Source: Mycobacteriaceae bacterium
Lineage (GTDB): Bacteria; Actinomycetota; Actinomycetes; Mycobacteriales; Mycobacteriaceae
Assembly: GCA_019245755.1 (NCBI GenBank)
Contig: JAFARC010000082.1
Coordinates: forward strand, 1-64,000
DNA: 64,000 nucleotides
Direction of reading: 5' to 3'
Each line of letters starts with the position of its first letter. The stretch's first letter is position 1. The notes beneath the pieces are model-generated. The model saw only the letters and a program-made list of their open reading frames with translations. It searched no databases and was not told the origin of the DNA. Shown here piece by piece: positions 1 to 8,301 of the stretch. A program made the translations under genes and the position numbers.

Positions 1-427
1 CGATGACGACCGGCGCGGGTTTGCCACCGTCGGCGCAAGCGTACGGCACCACGGTGTCAACCACGGCCGAGGTGGTCAGAATGACCGCCGGCGCACAATC
101 GCGCAAAGCCGAGGAAACGCGCTCGTCGTGCACGCCGAACTGGGGTACCGACAGCGGAACCGCGACGAAACCGGCCTGCATCGCACCCATGAACGCGACG
201 ATGTACTCCAACCCCTGGGGGGCCACGATGGCGACCCGATCACCACTCGACCCGCAAACCTTGAGCTCTTCGGCTACGATCTGCGCCCGATGGTGGACTT
301 GCGCCCAGGTAAGACTTTCAGCAAAGCCGTTCGGGTCGGCCTCGTAGTCGACGTAGGTGTACGCGGTGGCGTCGGGCTGCCGCGTCGCGCGCTCGTGCAG
401 CAGCTTCGTCAGAGAAGATTCAGCCAT
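1..427 (-). CDS. Fatty-acyl-AMP ligase, N-terminal part (FadD26-like), runs off the window
   Basis: The reverse strand reads openly from ATG at 427 to the window edge, giving the first 142 residues of an adenylate-forming enzyme. Visible stretches such as DATAYTYVDYEADPNGFAES, SGDRVAIVAPQGLEYIVAFM and GFVAVPLSVPQFGVHDERVS closely resemble mycobacterial FadD26/FadD29 fatty-acyl-AMP ligases as I remember them. Those enzymes activate a long-chain fatty acid as acyl-AMP and hand it to a polyketide synthase. The catalytic core and any FAAL-specific insertion lie outside the window. A tesA-like thioesterase upstream on the same strand supports a lipid polyketide locus. Which FAAL it is cannot be settled from the fragment. 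Confidence 0.85.
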   Translation of the reverse strand, partial: MAESSLTKLLHERATRQPDATAYTYVDYEADPNGFAESLTWAQVHHRAQIVAEELKVCGSSGDRVAIVAPQGLEYIVAFMGAMQAGFVAVPLSVPQFGVHDERVSSALRDCAPAVILTTSAVVDTVVPYACADGGKPAPVVI

Positions 428-495
428 TGTCGATCCCATTACCTTCCCGGTCAGCTTCCGCGTGGGGTGTGTCGAGTTCGCCGCGCATAGGGTCG

Positions 496-798
496 TCAGG
501 CTCTGCAGATCGGCGCCATCAGCGCTCTCACCTGCCCAGGCCCTCCCCCCTGAATGCGGGTCACCCGGTGAAATTTACGCTGCTTTGACGCTCGCGTCAG
601 CGAAATCGACAACTTGGGGTAGTCGACTACCTGCAGGGTGCGTCCCGGGTGTCCCAACATCGTAGCTGAGCGATCGGCTGCGGGCAACGCAGGCACGTGT
701 GCTGTCTTTAGGTCAGGGCGTGCGCGACAAAGGGTTTGCTGCCGCCCAGCGGGGAAATCGCGAGCGTTGTCCGTAATCGGCGCTGAGTAGCTGATCAT
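496..798 (-). CDS. Possible small ORF between thioesterase and acyl-AMP ligase
   Basis: This 100-codon frame starts MISYSAPITDNARDFPAG and has a good ribosome-binding site: GGAGGG eight bases before the ATG. It ends 68 bases before the ligase start. I recognise no domain, and the composition (many Arg, Gln, Ala) is ordinary for non-coding high-GC frames. M. tuberculosis has a small ORF of similar size (Rv2929) in the equivalent place between tesA and fadD26, which is the main reason to list it. It may instead be untranslated leader. Low confidence. Confidence 0.25.
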   Translation of the reverse strand: MISYSAPITDNARDFPAGRQQTLCRARPDLKTAHVPALPAADRSATMLGHPGRTLQVVDYPKLSISLTRASKQRKFHRVTRIQGGGPGQVRALMAPICRA

Positions 799-1115
799 GA
801 ATTGTTACCCTCCAACGAAATGTTGATTGCTGTCGGATGACAGCAGAAACCGCGAACGAATTATGAGGCGCGTCACAGGTCGGTGGGCTTCGCCTGCGCA
901 CCGATACCGGGCCGGGTTCATCCCGAGCGGCCAACCGGTCGGCGGCGGGGCCCACGGCGAGGCGAGAGCAGTTCGCAGCGTTCGCTCAGCCGGCGCCCAG
1001 CGGCCGCGCAGAGCCCGCGTGCCACACCACGTTGGTCGACCGGTTCTGGAAAGAGTTCTCGGCCTATCGGCGCAGCGCAGCGCATCCGTCACACCGGACA
1101 GACGACGCGCGCGGG
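799..1115. other. Stretch without a recognisable gene
   Basis: This stretch lies between the thioesterase stop and the possible small ORF. The frames crossing it are Arg-rich and look like shadows. It probably belongs to the long leader or promoter region of the acyl-AMP ligase, since a spacer of roughly this size separates tesA from fadD26 in M. tuberculosis. I found no clear promoter or hairpin. Confidence 0.4.
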
Positions 1116-1853
1116 CTACTTCCCGCTCCCAGATTGCGAGATGCGTTGTTCAACGTCTTTCACCAGCTCACGGACGTCCTCAGTTACGTAGAAGTGGTCA
1201 CCGGGCAAAACGCGAACCGCGAACTCGGACGTGGTAAAGCCCGACCACGCGAGCACGCTTTCATAGCTGATCGCGCCATCTTCGGCAGCCGCGTAAGCAT
1301 AGATCGGACACGATAGTGTCGTTCCGGGCGGACAGCTGTAGTCCGTGATTGCGCCGTAGTTCCGCAACGTTCGCAGCACCTTTGCACCGAATTGCTCGCC
1401 GATGAATTGAGCGTCCGTACCGGTCAAGTCGGTCACCATCTTCAAAAGGTCGTCATCCGAGCCCTGAAGATATTCATAGCCGATATGTCCGGGCGCTGAA
1501 GACGCCGATACAAACAGGGCCGCGATCGGCCGGCCGGCCGCTTCCAGCTTGCGCGCCACCTCAAATGCGACCAGGCCGCCCATGCTGTGGCCGAAGAAAG
1601 CCGCGCCTGAATCGATTGTCGGCGCCATCATTCTGTAGATGTCATCCGCAAGTGCCGAAATGCTCGTTATGTCCGGTACGTCATGTCGATCGGCACGGCC
1701 CGGATACTGGACGGCGATACGTTTCAGGTCAATGGAAAAGGCCCGGGAAAACGGAACATAAGAACCCGCAGAACCACCGGCGTGCGGAAATATGTACAGC
1801 GTCCGGATCACGGACGCCGGCCCGGCCGAACGGTGCGGAATGCCCGCGTTCAT
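1116..1853 (-). CDS. tesA: Type II thioesterase, TesA-like
   Basis: A 245-residue alpha/beta hydrolase of the type II thioesterase family, which release or edit acyl chains on polyketide synthases and non-ribosomal peptide synthetases. The nucleophile elbow GHSMGG is at residues 88-93 (Ser90), and the late His is in GDHFYV near residue 220. TLYIFPHAGG near the N-terminus is the usual oxyanion-side signature, and the whole protein follows M. tuberculosis TesA closely. I start at ATG 1853 because GGGGGAG lies about 10 bases upstream; an earlier in-frame start at 1913 has no such support. It reads toward the acyl-AMP ligase, so the two probably serve one lipid pathway. A different PKS system is possible. 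Confidence 0.85.
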   Translation of the reverse strand: MNAGIPHRSAGPASVIRTLYIFPHAGGSAGSYVPFSRAFSIDLKRIAVQYPGRADRHDVPDITSISALADDIYRMMAPTIDSGAAFFGHSMGGLVAFEVARKLEAAGRPIAALFVSASSAPGHIGYEYLQGSDDDLLKMVTDLTGTDAQFIGEQFGAKVLRTLRNYGAITDYSCPPGTTLSCPIYAYAAAEDGAISYESVLAWSGFTTSEFAVRVLPGDHFYVTEDVRELVKDVEQRISQSGSGK

Positions 1854-1971
1854 GTCAACGATTCTCCCCCGCTGTGCGAGAGTAACCTCGCCGGGCCCGA
1901 TGGTACACCCCAATCATCGCCGATCCGGCCAGCGCGCGCACCACGACCGGCACACGTCGGAGACATCGTCG

Positions 1972-4827
1972 TCAAGCGAACGCTTCCACCGGCGGGCACG
2001 AGCACATCAGATTGCGGTCGCCGTAGGCACCGTCGATGCGGCGCACCGGCGGCCACACCTTCGGCCGGAAGCCCCGTCCCAGCGGATATGCGGCCTGCTC
2101 GCGGGTGTAGGGATGCTCCCATTTCTCGACCAACAGGCTTGCCGCGGTGTGCGGGGCGCCGCGCAGCGGGTTGTCCTCGACCGGCCACTGCCCGGATCCC
2201 ACCTGGTCGATCTCGCCGCGGATCGCGATCATGGCGTCGCAGAACGCGTCCACCTCGGCCAGGCTTTCGCTCTCCGTCGGTTCGACCATCAGGGTGCCGG
2301 CAACCGGGAAGCTCATCGTCGGCGCGTGAAACCCGTAGTCGGCCAGCCGCTTTGCGACGTCATCGACCGTCACCCTGGTGGTTTTGGTGATGCCGCGCAG
2401 GTCGAGGATGCACTCGTGCGCCACCATGCCGTTCTCGCCGGTGTAGAGCACCGGGTAGTACTCGTCGAGCCGGCGGGCGATGTAATTGGCCGACGCGATC
2501 GCGGTGAGCGAGGCCGCCCGCAGTCCAGCCGCGCCCATCATCCGGATATACGCCCACGTGATGGGCAGGATCGACGCCGAGCCGTACGGCGCCGAGGAGA
2601 CCGGCGGCGCGTCGCTGCACTCGGCGGCCAGGGGATGGCCGGGCAGGTGCGGACGCAGGTGCTCGCGGACGGCGACCGGCCCGACGCCCGGACCGCCGCC
2701 GCCGTGCGGGATGCAGAACGTCTTGTGCAGGTTCAGGTGGCTGACATCGCCGCCGAAGCGGCCGGGCCGGGCAAGGCCGACCAGCGCGTTGAGATTGGCG
2801 CCGTCGACGTAAACCTGACCGCCGGCATCATGCACGGCGGCGCAGATGTCGGCGACGTCGTGCTCGTAGACCCCGTGCGTCGACGGGTAGGTGATCATCA
2901 GCGCCGCCAGCCGGTCGGCGTGTTCGGCCACCTTGGCGCGCAGATCGTCGAGGTCGACGTCGCCGTTGTTGCGGCAGGCGACCACCACGACCCGCATGCC
3001 GGCCAGCGCTGCCGACGCGGCGTTGGTGCCGTGTGCGCTCGACGGAATCAGGCACACGTGACGTTCGGGCTGACCGCGCCCGGCATGGTAGGCGCGGATC
3101 GCCAGCAGGCCGGCATATTCGCCCTGCGAGCCGGCGTTGGGCTGCAGCGACACCGCGTCGTAGCCGGTCATCCCCGCCAGCCAGGTCTGCAGATCGCCGA
3201 TCAGCCGCCGCAATCCGGGGGTGTCCGCCGCCGGAGCGAACGGGTGCTGACGCGCGAACTCCGGCCAGGTGATCGGCTCCATCTCAGCGGCGGCGTTGAG
3301 CTTCATCGTGCAGGAGCCGAGCGGAATCATGCTGCGGTCCAACGCGACGTCCTTGTCGGCCAGCGTTCTGAGGTAGCGCATCATCTCGGTTTCGGTGCGG
3401 TAGCGAACGAACGCGGGATGCGTCAGGAACCGCGATGTCCGCGTCCGGATCCGGGCTACGCCGAAATCGCTTGATGTCGCCGCCGCTGCGGCTCCGGAAT
3501 GGGCTCCGAAACTCGCCAGCACCCGTGCGACGTGCTCGTCGCTGGTGGCCTCGTCGCAGGACACCGACACGTGGTCGGCGTCGACGAGCCAGATGTTGAT
3601 GCCGCGCTCTTTGGCCGCTGCGACGACGTCGGCGCCGCGCCCCGGCACCCGCGCGAGCACCGTGTCGAAGAACGCGCGGTGCACCACCTCGACGCCGGCG
3701 CCGGCAAGGCCGCTGGCCAGCGCCCGCGCATGGCCGTGCACTCGCCGGGCGATCGCCGTCAGCCCATCGGCGCCGTGATAGCTCGCGTACATCGCGGCCA
3801 ACACCGCCAGCAGCACCTGCGCGGTGCAGATGTTGCTGGTCGCCTTGTCGCGGCGGATGTGCTGTTCGCGCGTCTGCAGCGACAGGCGATAGGCCGGCGA
3901 CCCGTCGGCGTCCACCGACACGCCGACCAGCCGGCCCGGCAGCTGACGGGCGTGCCGGCTGTGCACAGCCAGGTAGCCGGCGTGCGGGCCGCCGAATCCC
4001 ATTGGTACGCCGAAGCGCTGGGCGCTGCCGAAGGCGACGTCCGCGCCGACCTCGCCGGGCGGAGGGATCAGCGCCAGCGCCAACAGGTCGGCACCGATCG
4101 CCACCAGGGCGCCCCGCTCATGTGCGGCGGCGACCAGGCCGGTCCAGTCGACGACTTCGCCACCGGCACCGGGCAGCTGGGCGAGGGCGCCGAAGAAGTC
4201 ACCGTCTGGCAAACCCTGCCGCAGATCGGCGGTGACGATTTCGATGCCCAGCGGTTCGGCGCGGGTGGCCAGGACGGCCGCGGTCTGGCGGTACAGATCG
4301 GCGTCGACCGCGAGCCGGTTCGACGCGCCCCGGGCGGCGCGGTGCATCAACGTCATGGCCTCGGCTGCCGCGGTGCCTTCGTCAAGCATCGACGCGTTCG
4401 CGATCGGCAATCCGGTCAGGTCGGCGATCATCGTCTGGAAGTTCAGCAGCGCTTCCAACCGGCCTTGGCTGATCTCCGGCTGATAGGGGGTGTAGGCGGT
4501 GTACCAGGCCGGGTTCTCGATGAGGTTGCGGCGCAACACGGGCGGGGTAAGCGTGTCGAAATAGCCCTGCCCGATCATCGACACCGCGACGGTGTTGCTG
4601 TCGGCCAGCGCGCGCAGCTCGGCCAACGCCTGTTCCTCGGAGGCGGCCGGCAAGAGCGGCTCCAGGCCGGGCGCGACCCCGGCCCGCATCCGGTCGAAAA
4701 TCTTGGCGGGGACCGCCCTGGCGGCCAGTTCGTCCAGCGAGGCGACGCCGATCACGGACAGCATCGCGGCGATGTCGTCGTCGTCAGGTCCGATGTGGCG
4801 GTCGGCGAACGTCGAGCGGTGGGCCAC
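1972..4827 (-). CDS. gcvP: Glycine dehydrogenase (decarboxylating), P protein
   Basis: This 951-residue protein is a fused, full-length P protein. With PLP it decarboxylates glycine and passes the aminomethyl group to lipoylated GcvH. The PLP lysine is in HLNLHKTFCIPHGGGG at about residue 702. The C-terminus (DGAYGDRNLMCSCPPVEAFA) matches mycobacterial GcvB. The start is GTG 4827, because AGGAG lies 8 bases upstream; the frame stays open further up but enters the riboswitch. Its partner gcvH is about 3 kb away in another transcription unit, and no gcvT is in the window. A tandem glycine riboswitch precedes it, so expression should follow glycine level. Confidence 0.97.
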   Translation of the reverse strand: MAHRSTFADRHIGPDDDDIAAMLSVIGVASLDELAARAVPAKIFDRMRAGVAPGLEPLLPAASEEQALAELRALADSNTVAVSMIGQGYFDTLTPPVLRRNLIENPAWYTAYTPYQPEISQGRLEALLNFQTMIADLTGLPIANASMLDEGTAAAEAMTLMHRAARGASNRLAVDADLYRQTAAVLATRAEPLGIEIVTADLRQGLPDGDFFGALAQLPGAGGEVVDWTGLVAAAHERGALVAIGADLLALALIPPPGEVGADVAFGSAQRFGVPMGFGGPHAGYLAVHSRHARQLPGRLVGVSVDADGSPAYRLSLQTREQHIRRDKATSNICTAQVLLAVLAAMYASYHGADGLTAIARRVHGHARALASGLAGAGVEVVHRAFFDTVLARVPGRGADVVAAAKERGINIWLVDADHVSVSCDEATSDEHVARVLASFGAHSGAAAAATSSDFGVARIRTRTSRFLTHPAFVRYRTETEMMRYLRTLADKDVALDRSMIPLGSCTMKLNAAAEMEPITWPEFARQHPFAPAADTPGLRRLIGDLQTWLAGMTGYDAVSLQPNAGSQGEYAGLLAIRAYHAGRGQPERHVCLIPSSAHGTNAASAALAGMRVVVVACRNNGDVDLDDLRAKVAEHADRLAALMITYPSTHGVYEHDVADICAAVHDAGGQVYVDGANLNALVGLARPGRFGGDVSHLNLHKTFCIPHGGGGPGVGPVAVREHLRPHLPGHPLAAECSDAPPVSSAPYGSASILPITWAYIRMMGAAGLRAASLTAIASANYIARRLDEYYPVLYTGENGMVAHECILDLRGITKTTRVTVDDVAKRLADYGFHAPTMSFPVAGTLMVEPTESESLAEVDAFCDAMIAIRGEIDQVGSGQWPVEDNPLRGAPHTAASLLVEKWEHPYTREQAAYPLGRGFRPKVWPPVRRIDGAYGDRNLMCSCPPVEAFA

Positions 4828-4869
4828 TGTCACGACTCCTGAGCAAAGGAAGCTTGGCCCTCCCCCTCT

Positions 4870-5075
4870 GTCGTCCACCCGAGCACCGGGCGCCTGAGAG
4901 ATTCGGCTCCAGCCGCCGCCGGCCGGTTCGCCTTTCCCCATCGGCGGGCGAGCAGAACTCACCGCTTTCCAGAGGCATCGTGTCCTAGCGCGGTCCGGGT
5001 GCCTGAGAGGTTGACGGAGAGGTATTGCTCCTTCGGCGTCCGTGGCTGGCGGTCACGGAACTCTCCCGCTCGAGG
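4870..5075 (-). promoter_or_regulatory. Tandem glycine riboswitch upstream of gcvP
   Basis: Two glycine-aptamer-like blocks lie in series on the gcvP strand. The first, about 5070-4994, opens with GGGAGAG and holds CGCCGAAGGAGCAA and then CTCTCAGGCACC. The second, about 4964-4886, opens with GGTGAGTTC and ends CTCTCAGGCGCC. These conserved strings are the hallmark of glycine riboswitches, which commonly sit before glycine cleavage genes. The leader ends about 40 bases before the gcvP start. The element begins only about 35 bases after the upstream MerR stop codon, so its promoter must lie close to or inside the end of that gene. Confidence 0.93.
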
Positions 5076-5109
5076 GCGATGCACGCTCGAGTCTACCCGC
5101 CGCAGCTGA

Positions 5110-5682
5110 TCAGCCGATCTTGCGGTCGCGGTGCTTGCGCCGGGTGGCCAGCTCGTCCTCGGGCGCAGCGATCGATTCGCCGTCGTCGGCGCGTTCGCCG
5201 GGAAAATCGGCGATCGTGCCGGTCAGCTCGCGCATCGCACCGCTGACCGCGATGCCGAACACACCCTGGCCGCCCTGCAGCAGGTCGACGACCTCCTCTG
5301 CAGAGGTGCACTCGTACACGGTCGTGCCATCGGAGAACAACGTAATGTGGGCGAGGTCCTCGACCCCGCGCTGGCGCAGGTGATCGACGGCCACCCGGAT
5401 GTTCTGCAGCGAGATGCCGGTGTCAAGCAGCCGCTTGACGATCTTGAGCACCAGGATGTCCTTGAACGAATACAGCCGCTGGCTGCCGGATCCGGCAGCA
5501 CTGCGAATCGACGGCACGACCAGCGACGTGCGCGCCCAGTAGTCCAGTTGCCGGTAGGTGATTCCGGCGATCTGGCAGGCGCTCGGTCCCCGGTAGCCGA
5601 CGAGCTCGTCCGGGATGGTGTCGTCAGGAAACAGACCGGGTTGCACCGGCTGGCTGGGCTCGTGACGTGGCTGATCGCCCAC
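5110..5682 (-). CDS. MerR-family regulator (Rv1830 / ResR-McdR homologue)
   Basis: A 190-residue MerR-type transcription factor. The helix-turn-helix is in ACQIAGITYRQLDYWARTSL, followed by RLYSFKDILVLKIVKRLLDT and LQNIRVAVDHLRQRG. It matches the M. tuberculosis Rv1830 product nearly throughout; that gene is linked in the literature to growth/cell-cycle control and drug resilience (from memory). No cysteine-rich metal-binding tail is seen, so it is not a classical metal sensor. The start is GTG 5682, with GGGAGG seven bases upstream. It is followed by the gcvP riboswitch. Confidence 0.9.
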   Translation of the reverse strand: MGDQPRHEPSQPVQPGLFPDDTIPDELVGYRGPSACQIAGITYRQLDYWARTSLVVPSIRSAAGSGSQRLYSFKDILVLKIVKRLLDTGISLQNIRVAVDHLRQRGVEDLAHITLFSDGTTVYECTSAEEVVDLLQGGQGVFGIAVSGAMRELTGTIADFPGERADDGESIAAPEDELATRRKHRDRKIG

Positions 5683-5886
5683 TGCGCTACCTCCCGCCTG
5701 TCGCTTGGCTGCCGGGGACCCCTGGTTTGCGTAACGGCCCGAGTTCGTCGAGCATACGCTTCCAGGCGGGCTGTTAGGCCTGCCGTTGCGACCAAAATTA
5801 TGGCCGTTGCGGGCTGCCGTGATCGTGACCGGTGCCCGCGTGTCGGTTCAGTCGGACAAGTTGAGACGCATTCGTGATGTCGCGCC

Positions 5887-6381
5887 CTAGGTCGCCTTGA
5901 AGTCGTCGGGCGACACGCTGTCGAGGAACTCCTTGAACTTCTCGACCTCGTCCTCGCGGACCGCGCCGCCCGCCTCGTCGTCGTTCTCGTCGGGGATCAG
6001 CAGCCCGGCCTCGGCCAGCACCGCTTCCTCGACATAGATCGGCACCCCGACCCGCAACGCGATCGCCACCGAGTCCGACGGCCGCGCCGACACCTTGATG
6101 TCGCGGTCGAAGATCAAGTCGGCGTAGAACGTGCCTTCCTGGAGGTCGACGATGCGCACCTCTTTGAGCGAATGGCCAAGCGCAGCAATCACATCTCGGA
6201 TCAGGTCGTGCGTCAGCGGCCGGGCGGGCTCAACGCCCTGCTGCTCCAGCGCAATCGCCGCCGCCTCCGCCTGACCGATCCAGATGGGCAGGTAGCGGTC
6301 GCCGTTGGCCTCGCGCAGCAGCAACACCGGTTGATTCTGGGGTTGCTCCACACGAATGCCGACGACGCGAACCTCACCCAT
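5887..6381 (-). CDS. Bifunctional nuclease family protein (DUF151)
   Basis: This 164-residue protein has the DUF151 fold: GIRVEQPQNQPVLLLREANG, then RYLPIWIGQAEAAAIALEQQ, then SDSVAIALRVGVPIYVEEAV. Plant members of the family are reported to cleave DNA and RNA; the bacterial function is poorly known. The C-terminal acidic tail (DENDDEAGG, then a KFKEFLDSV helix) is typical of mycobacterial members (Rv1829). It sits between two MerR genes on the same strand, with about 200 bases before the next gene. Family confidence is high; the biochemical role is open. Confidence 0.92.
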   Translation of the reverse strand: MGEVRVVGIRVEQPQNQPVLLLREANGDRYLPIWIGQAEAAAIALEQQGVEPARPLTHDLIRDVIAALGHSLKEVRIVDLQEGTFYADLIFDRDIKVSARPSDSVAIALRVGVPIYVEEAVLAEAGLLIPDENDDEAGGAVREDEVEKFKEFLDSVSPDDFKAT

Positions 6382-6463
6382 CTGTGCCTGCCCTCCGCAC
6401 GAACGTGCGCCTCATCCCATTCGGGACCTGACGTGACGATGCCGTCGTGGGGAAGTCTAGTCC

Positions 6464-7225
6464 TCAGCGGTGGAGAACGTCGCGCACCGCGGACTTGACC
6501 AGCGCGGTGTGCAACGTGATGGCCAGCGCGGCGACCTCGCGGGCGAGGTCATCGGCGCGGTCCCGGGCGCCGGTCTTACCGGCCTTGACCACCGGCCCGG
6601 CGATCTGGGCGATGAGGTCGGACTGGCGGTCGGCCGCCGACCGAAACGCCCGCAGGTGACGGGCCTCGACCCCGTATTCGGCCAGCGCCTTGGCGCACCT
6701 GAGGATCACCACGGCGTGCTCGTCGAAGAACCCGGCCCGCCCGACGGTGAGCACGCCGGCCTTGACCAGCGCGGTCAGCAGCGCATCGTCGACCTCCGAG
6801 CGCTCCAGCAGGTCCTCCCGGCTCAGCCTGACCCTGGTGGGCGCCACGGCGGCGGGGTCGGCGTGGTCGTTGACGCGTTGGCGGGCCGGCTCCTCGCGGC
6901 CGGCGACGGTGACCAATCGCGGTGCGCTGAACGCGAACCTGGCGGTCTCGGGAAGCTCCCCGTCGGGCGACGCGTCCAGTTCGGCCTTGATCACCTTCAG
7001 CGGCAGGTAGTGGTCCCGCTGCGCGGTCAGAACGAACCGCAACCGCGCGCAGTCGTACGCGGTGAACCGGCGATATCCCGACGCGCTGCGCTGGGGGGCC
7101 ACCAGGCCCTCGGCTTCCAGGAAGCGGATCTTGGAGATCGTGATGTCGGGAAACTCCGGTCGAAGCAGGTCGAGCACCGCTCCGATCGACATCCCGGCCA
7201 GCGCGGGCGTATCGGGGGCGGTCAT
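6464..7225 (-). CDS. MerR-family transcriptional regulator (Rv1828 homologue)
   Basis: A 253-residue MerR-like regulator with the winged-helix segment MSIGAVLDLLRPEFPDITIS, then KIRFLEAEGLVAPQRSASGY and RFTAYDCARLRFVLTAQRDH. The long C-terminal helical domain (SREDLLERSEVDDALLTALV onward, ending SAVRDVLHR) is characteristic of the Rv1828 subgroup rather than metal- or drug-sensing MerR proteins. It is immediately downstream of garA (4 bases between garA stop and this start) and so probably cotranscribed with it. No ligand can be predicted. Confidence 0.92.
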   Translation of the reverse strand: MTAPDTPALAGMSIGAVLDLLRPEFPDITISKIRFLEAEGLVAPQRSASGYRRFTAYDCARLRFVLTAQRDHYLPLKVIKAELDASPDGELPETARFAFSAPRLVTVAGREEPARQRVNDHADPAAVAPTRVRLSREDLLERSEVDDALLTALVKAGVLTVGRAGFFDEHAVVILRCAKALAEYGVEARHLRAFRSAADRQSDLIAQIAGPVVKAGKTGARDRADDLAREVAALAITLHTALVKSAVRDVLHR

Positions 7226-7229
7226 CCGG

Positions 7230-7700
7230 CTACCCGGACCCGGTCTCGCCGTCGTCGCCGCCCGGGCCGGTCAAGAACACCAGGCGGAACTTGCCGATCT
7301 GCACCTCGTCGCCGTTCGCCAGCACCGCCGAATCGACGGGTTCGCGGTTGACATAGGTGCCGTTGAGGCTGCCGACGTCAACCACCTGGAATTCGCCGGT
7401 CTCCAGCCGGAACTCGGCGTGGCGGCGGCTGACGGTGACGTCGTCGAGGAAGATGTCGCTGTCGGGGTGGCGGCCCGCGGACGTCACCGCCTGGTCCAGC
7501 AGGAACCGTGAGCCGGCATTGGGGCCCCGCTTGACGACGAGCAGCGCCGAACCCTGCGGCAATCCCTCGACGCCGGACACCGCGCTCTCGGCGCCTGCCG
7601 AGGCTGGCGCATCCAGCTCGTTGAGGAAGTCCGCGCGGAAAACGGAGGTGGTTTCCACGGTGACTTCGTCAGACGGCTGGTCGTTGTCCTTGTCGGTCAC
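7230..7700 (-). CDS. garA: FHA-domain regulator GarA
   Basis: GarA (156 residues) binds and regulates 2-oxoglutarate enzymes (2-oxoglutarate decarboxylase/dehydrogenase, glutamate dehydrogenase, glutamate synthase) and is switched off by Ser/Thr kinase phosphorylation. The phospho-acceptor motif is VETTSVF, with Thr17 and Thr18 equivalent to the known Thr pair. The FHA domain spans about residues 50-145, with GRH (76-78), SRRH (91-94) and NGTYVN (113-118). The start is GTG 7700, with AAAAGGAG six bases upstream; the longer open frame runs into gcvH and is not supported. Confidence 0.97.
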   Translation of the reverse strand: MTDKDNDQPSDEVTVETTSVFRADFLNELDAPASAGAESAVSGVEGLPQGSALLVVKRGPNAGSRFLLDQAVTSAGRHPDSDIFLDDVTVSRRHAEFRLETGEFQVVDVGSLNGTYVNREPVDSAVLANGDEVQIGKFRLVFLTGPGGDDGETGSG

Positions 7701-7821
7701 CCGCTGCTCCTTTTGGCTTCCCGGCCCCCACGTGCTCCTATGACCGTACCGCGCGTCATGCTGATTGTGACTGCGGAGTTCGTATGACGGGCCATCGGTC
7801 GCAGGAACCTTAACAATCGGC

Positions 7822-8217
7822 TCACTCGGTGATCGTGTCGCGGTAGCCGTGCGCGTCCAACAGCGCCGCCACGCCCTGCTCAAGCGCCGTTTCCTCGGCC
7901 TGGAGGTCGACCAGCCAGCCGCCGTCGTAGGGCTCTGAGTTGACCAGTTGCGGGTTGCCCTCGAGATCGCCGTTGACGGCAAGCACTTTGGCGGTGACCG
8001 GGGCATACAGGTCGGACACCGATTTGGTGGACTCCACCTCGCCGAACGACTCCCCCGACGTGACCTGCGCACCCACCTCGGGGAGCTGGACGAAAACCAC
8101 ATCGCCAAGCGACGACTGGGCGAAGTCCGTGATGCCCACCCGGACGGTTTCGGGACCCGTGCGGCGCACCCACTCGTGCTCGGAGGTGTAGTGCAGGTCG
8201 GCTGGGATCTCGCTCAC
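7822..8217 (-). CDS. gcvH: Glycine cleavage system H protein
   Basis: A 131-residue lipoyl carrier that shuttles the aminomethyl group between P, T and L proteins. The lipoyl-attachment lysine is K65 in GEVESTKSVSDLYAP. The start is GTG 8217 (MSEIPADLHYTSEHEWVR), the usual N-terminus of the family; an upstream in-frame extension runs through a short repeat array and is unlikely to be translated. It follows the DUF881 gene with a 70-base gap and precedes garA, which links glycine and glutamate/2-oxoglutarate metabolism in one neighbourhood. Confidence 0.96.
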   Translation of the reverse strand: MSEIPADLHYTSEHEWVRRTGPETVRVGITDFAQSSLGDVVFVQLPEVGAQVTSGESFGEVESTKSVSDLYAPVTAKVLAVNGDLEGNPQLVNSEPYDGGWLVDLQAEETALEQGVAALLDAHGYRDTITE

Positions 8218-8230
8218 GGGCTTCCTCATC

Positions 8231-8301
8231 TGTCGGTATCTGTCGGTATCTGTCGGTATCGGTCGGTCACTTGACGGGGCGGGTCGGTCACTTGACGGGC
8301 T
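8231..8301. repeat. Short tandem repeats before gcvH
   Basis: Two adjacent arrays fill the gap between the DUF881 gene and gcvH. TGTCGGTATC is repeated three times exactly (8231-8260). A 21-base unit beginning GGTCGGTCACTTGACGGG then occurs twice (8261-8281 and 8282-8301). The second copy of the 21-mer contains the real stop codon of the DUF881 gene and the first is a duplicate of that end, so the array probably arose by slippage. An effect on gcvH leader structure is possible but unproven. Confidence 0.85.

Noticed and set aside
1792..3474. Long forward frame of 560 codons opposite gcvP
   Set aside because: Arg/His/Gly/Val-rich composition without any domain; it mirrors the well-supported gcvP on the other strand.
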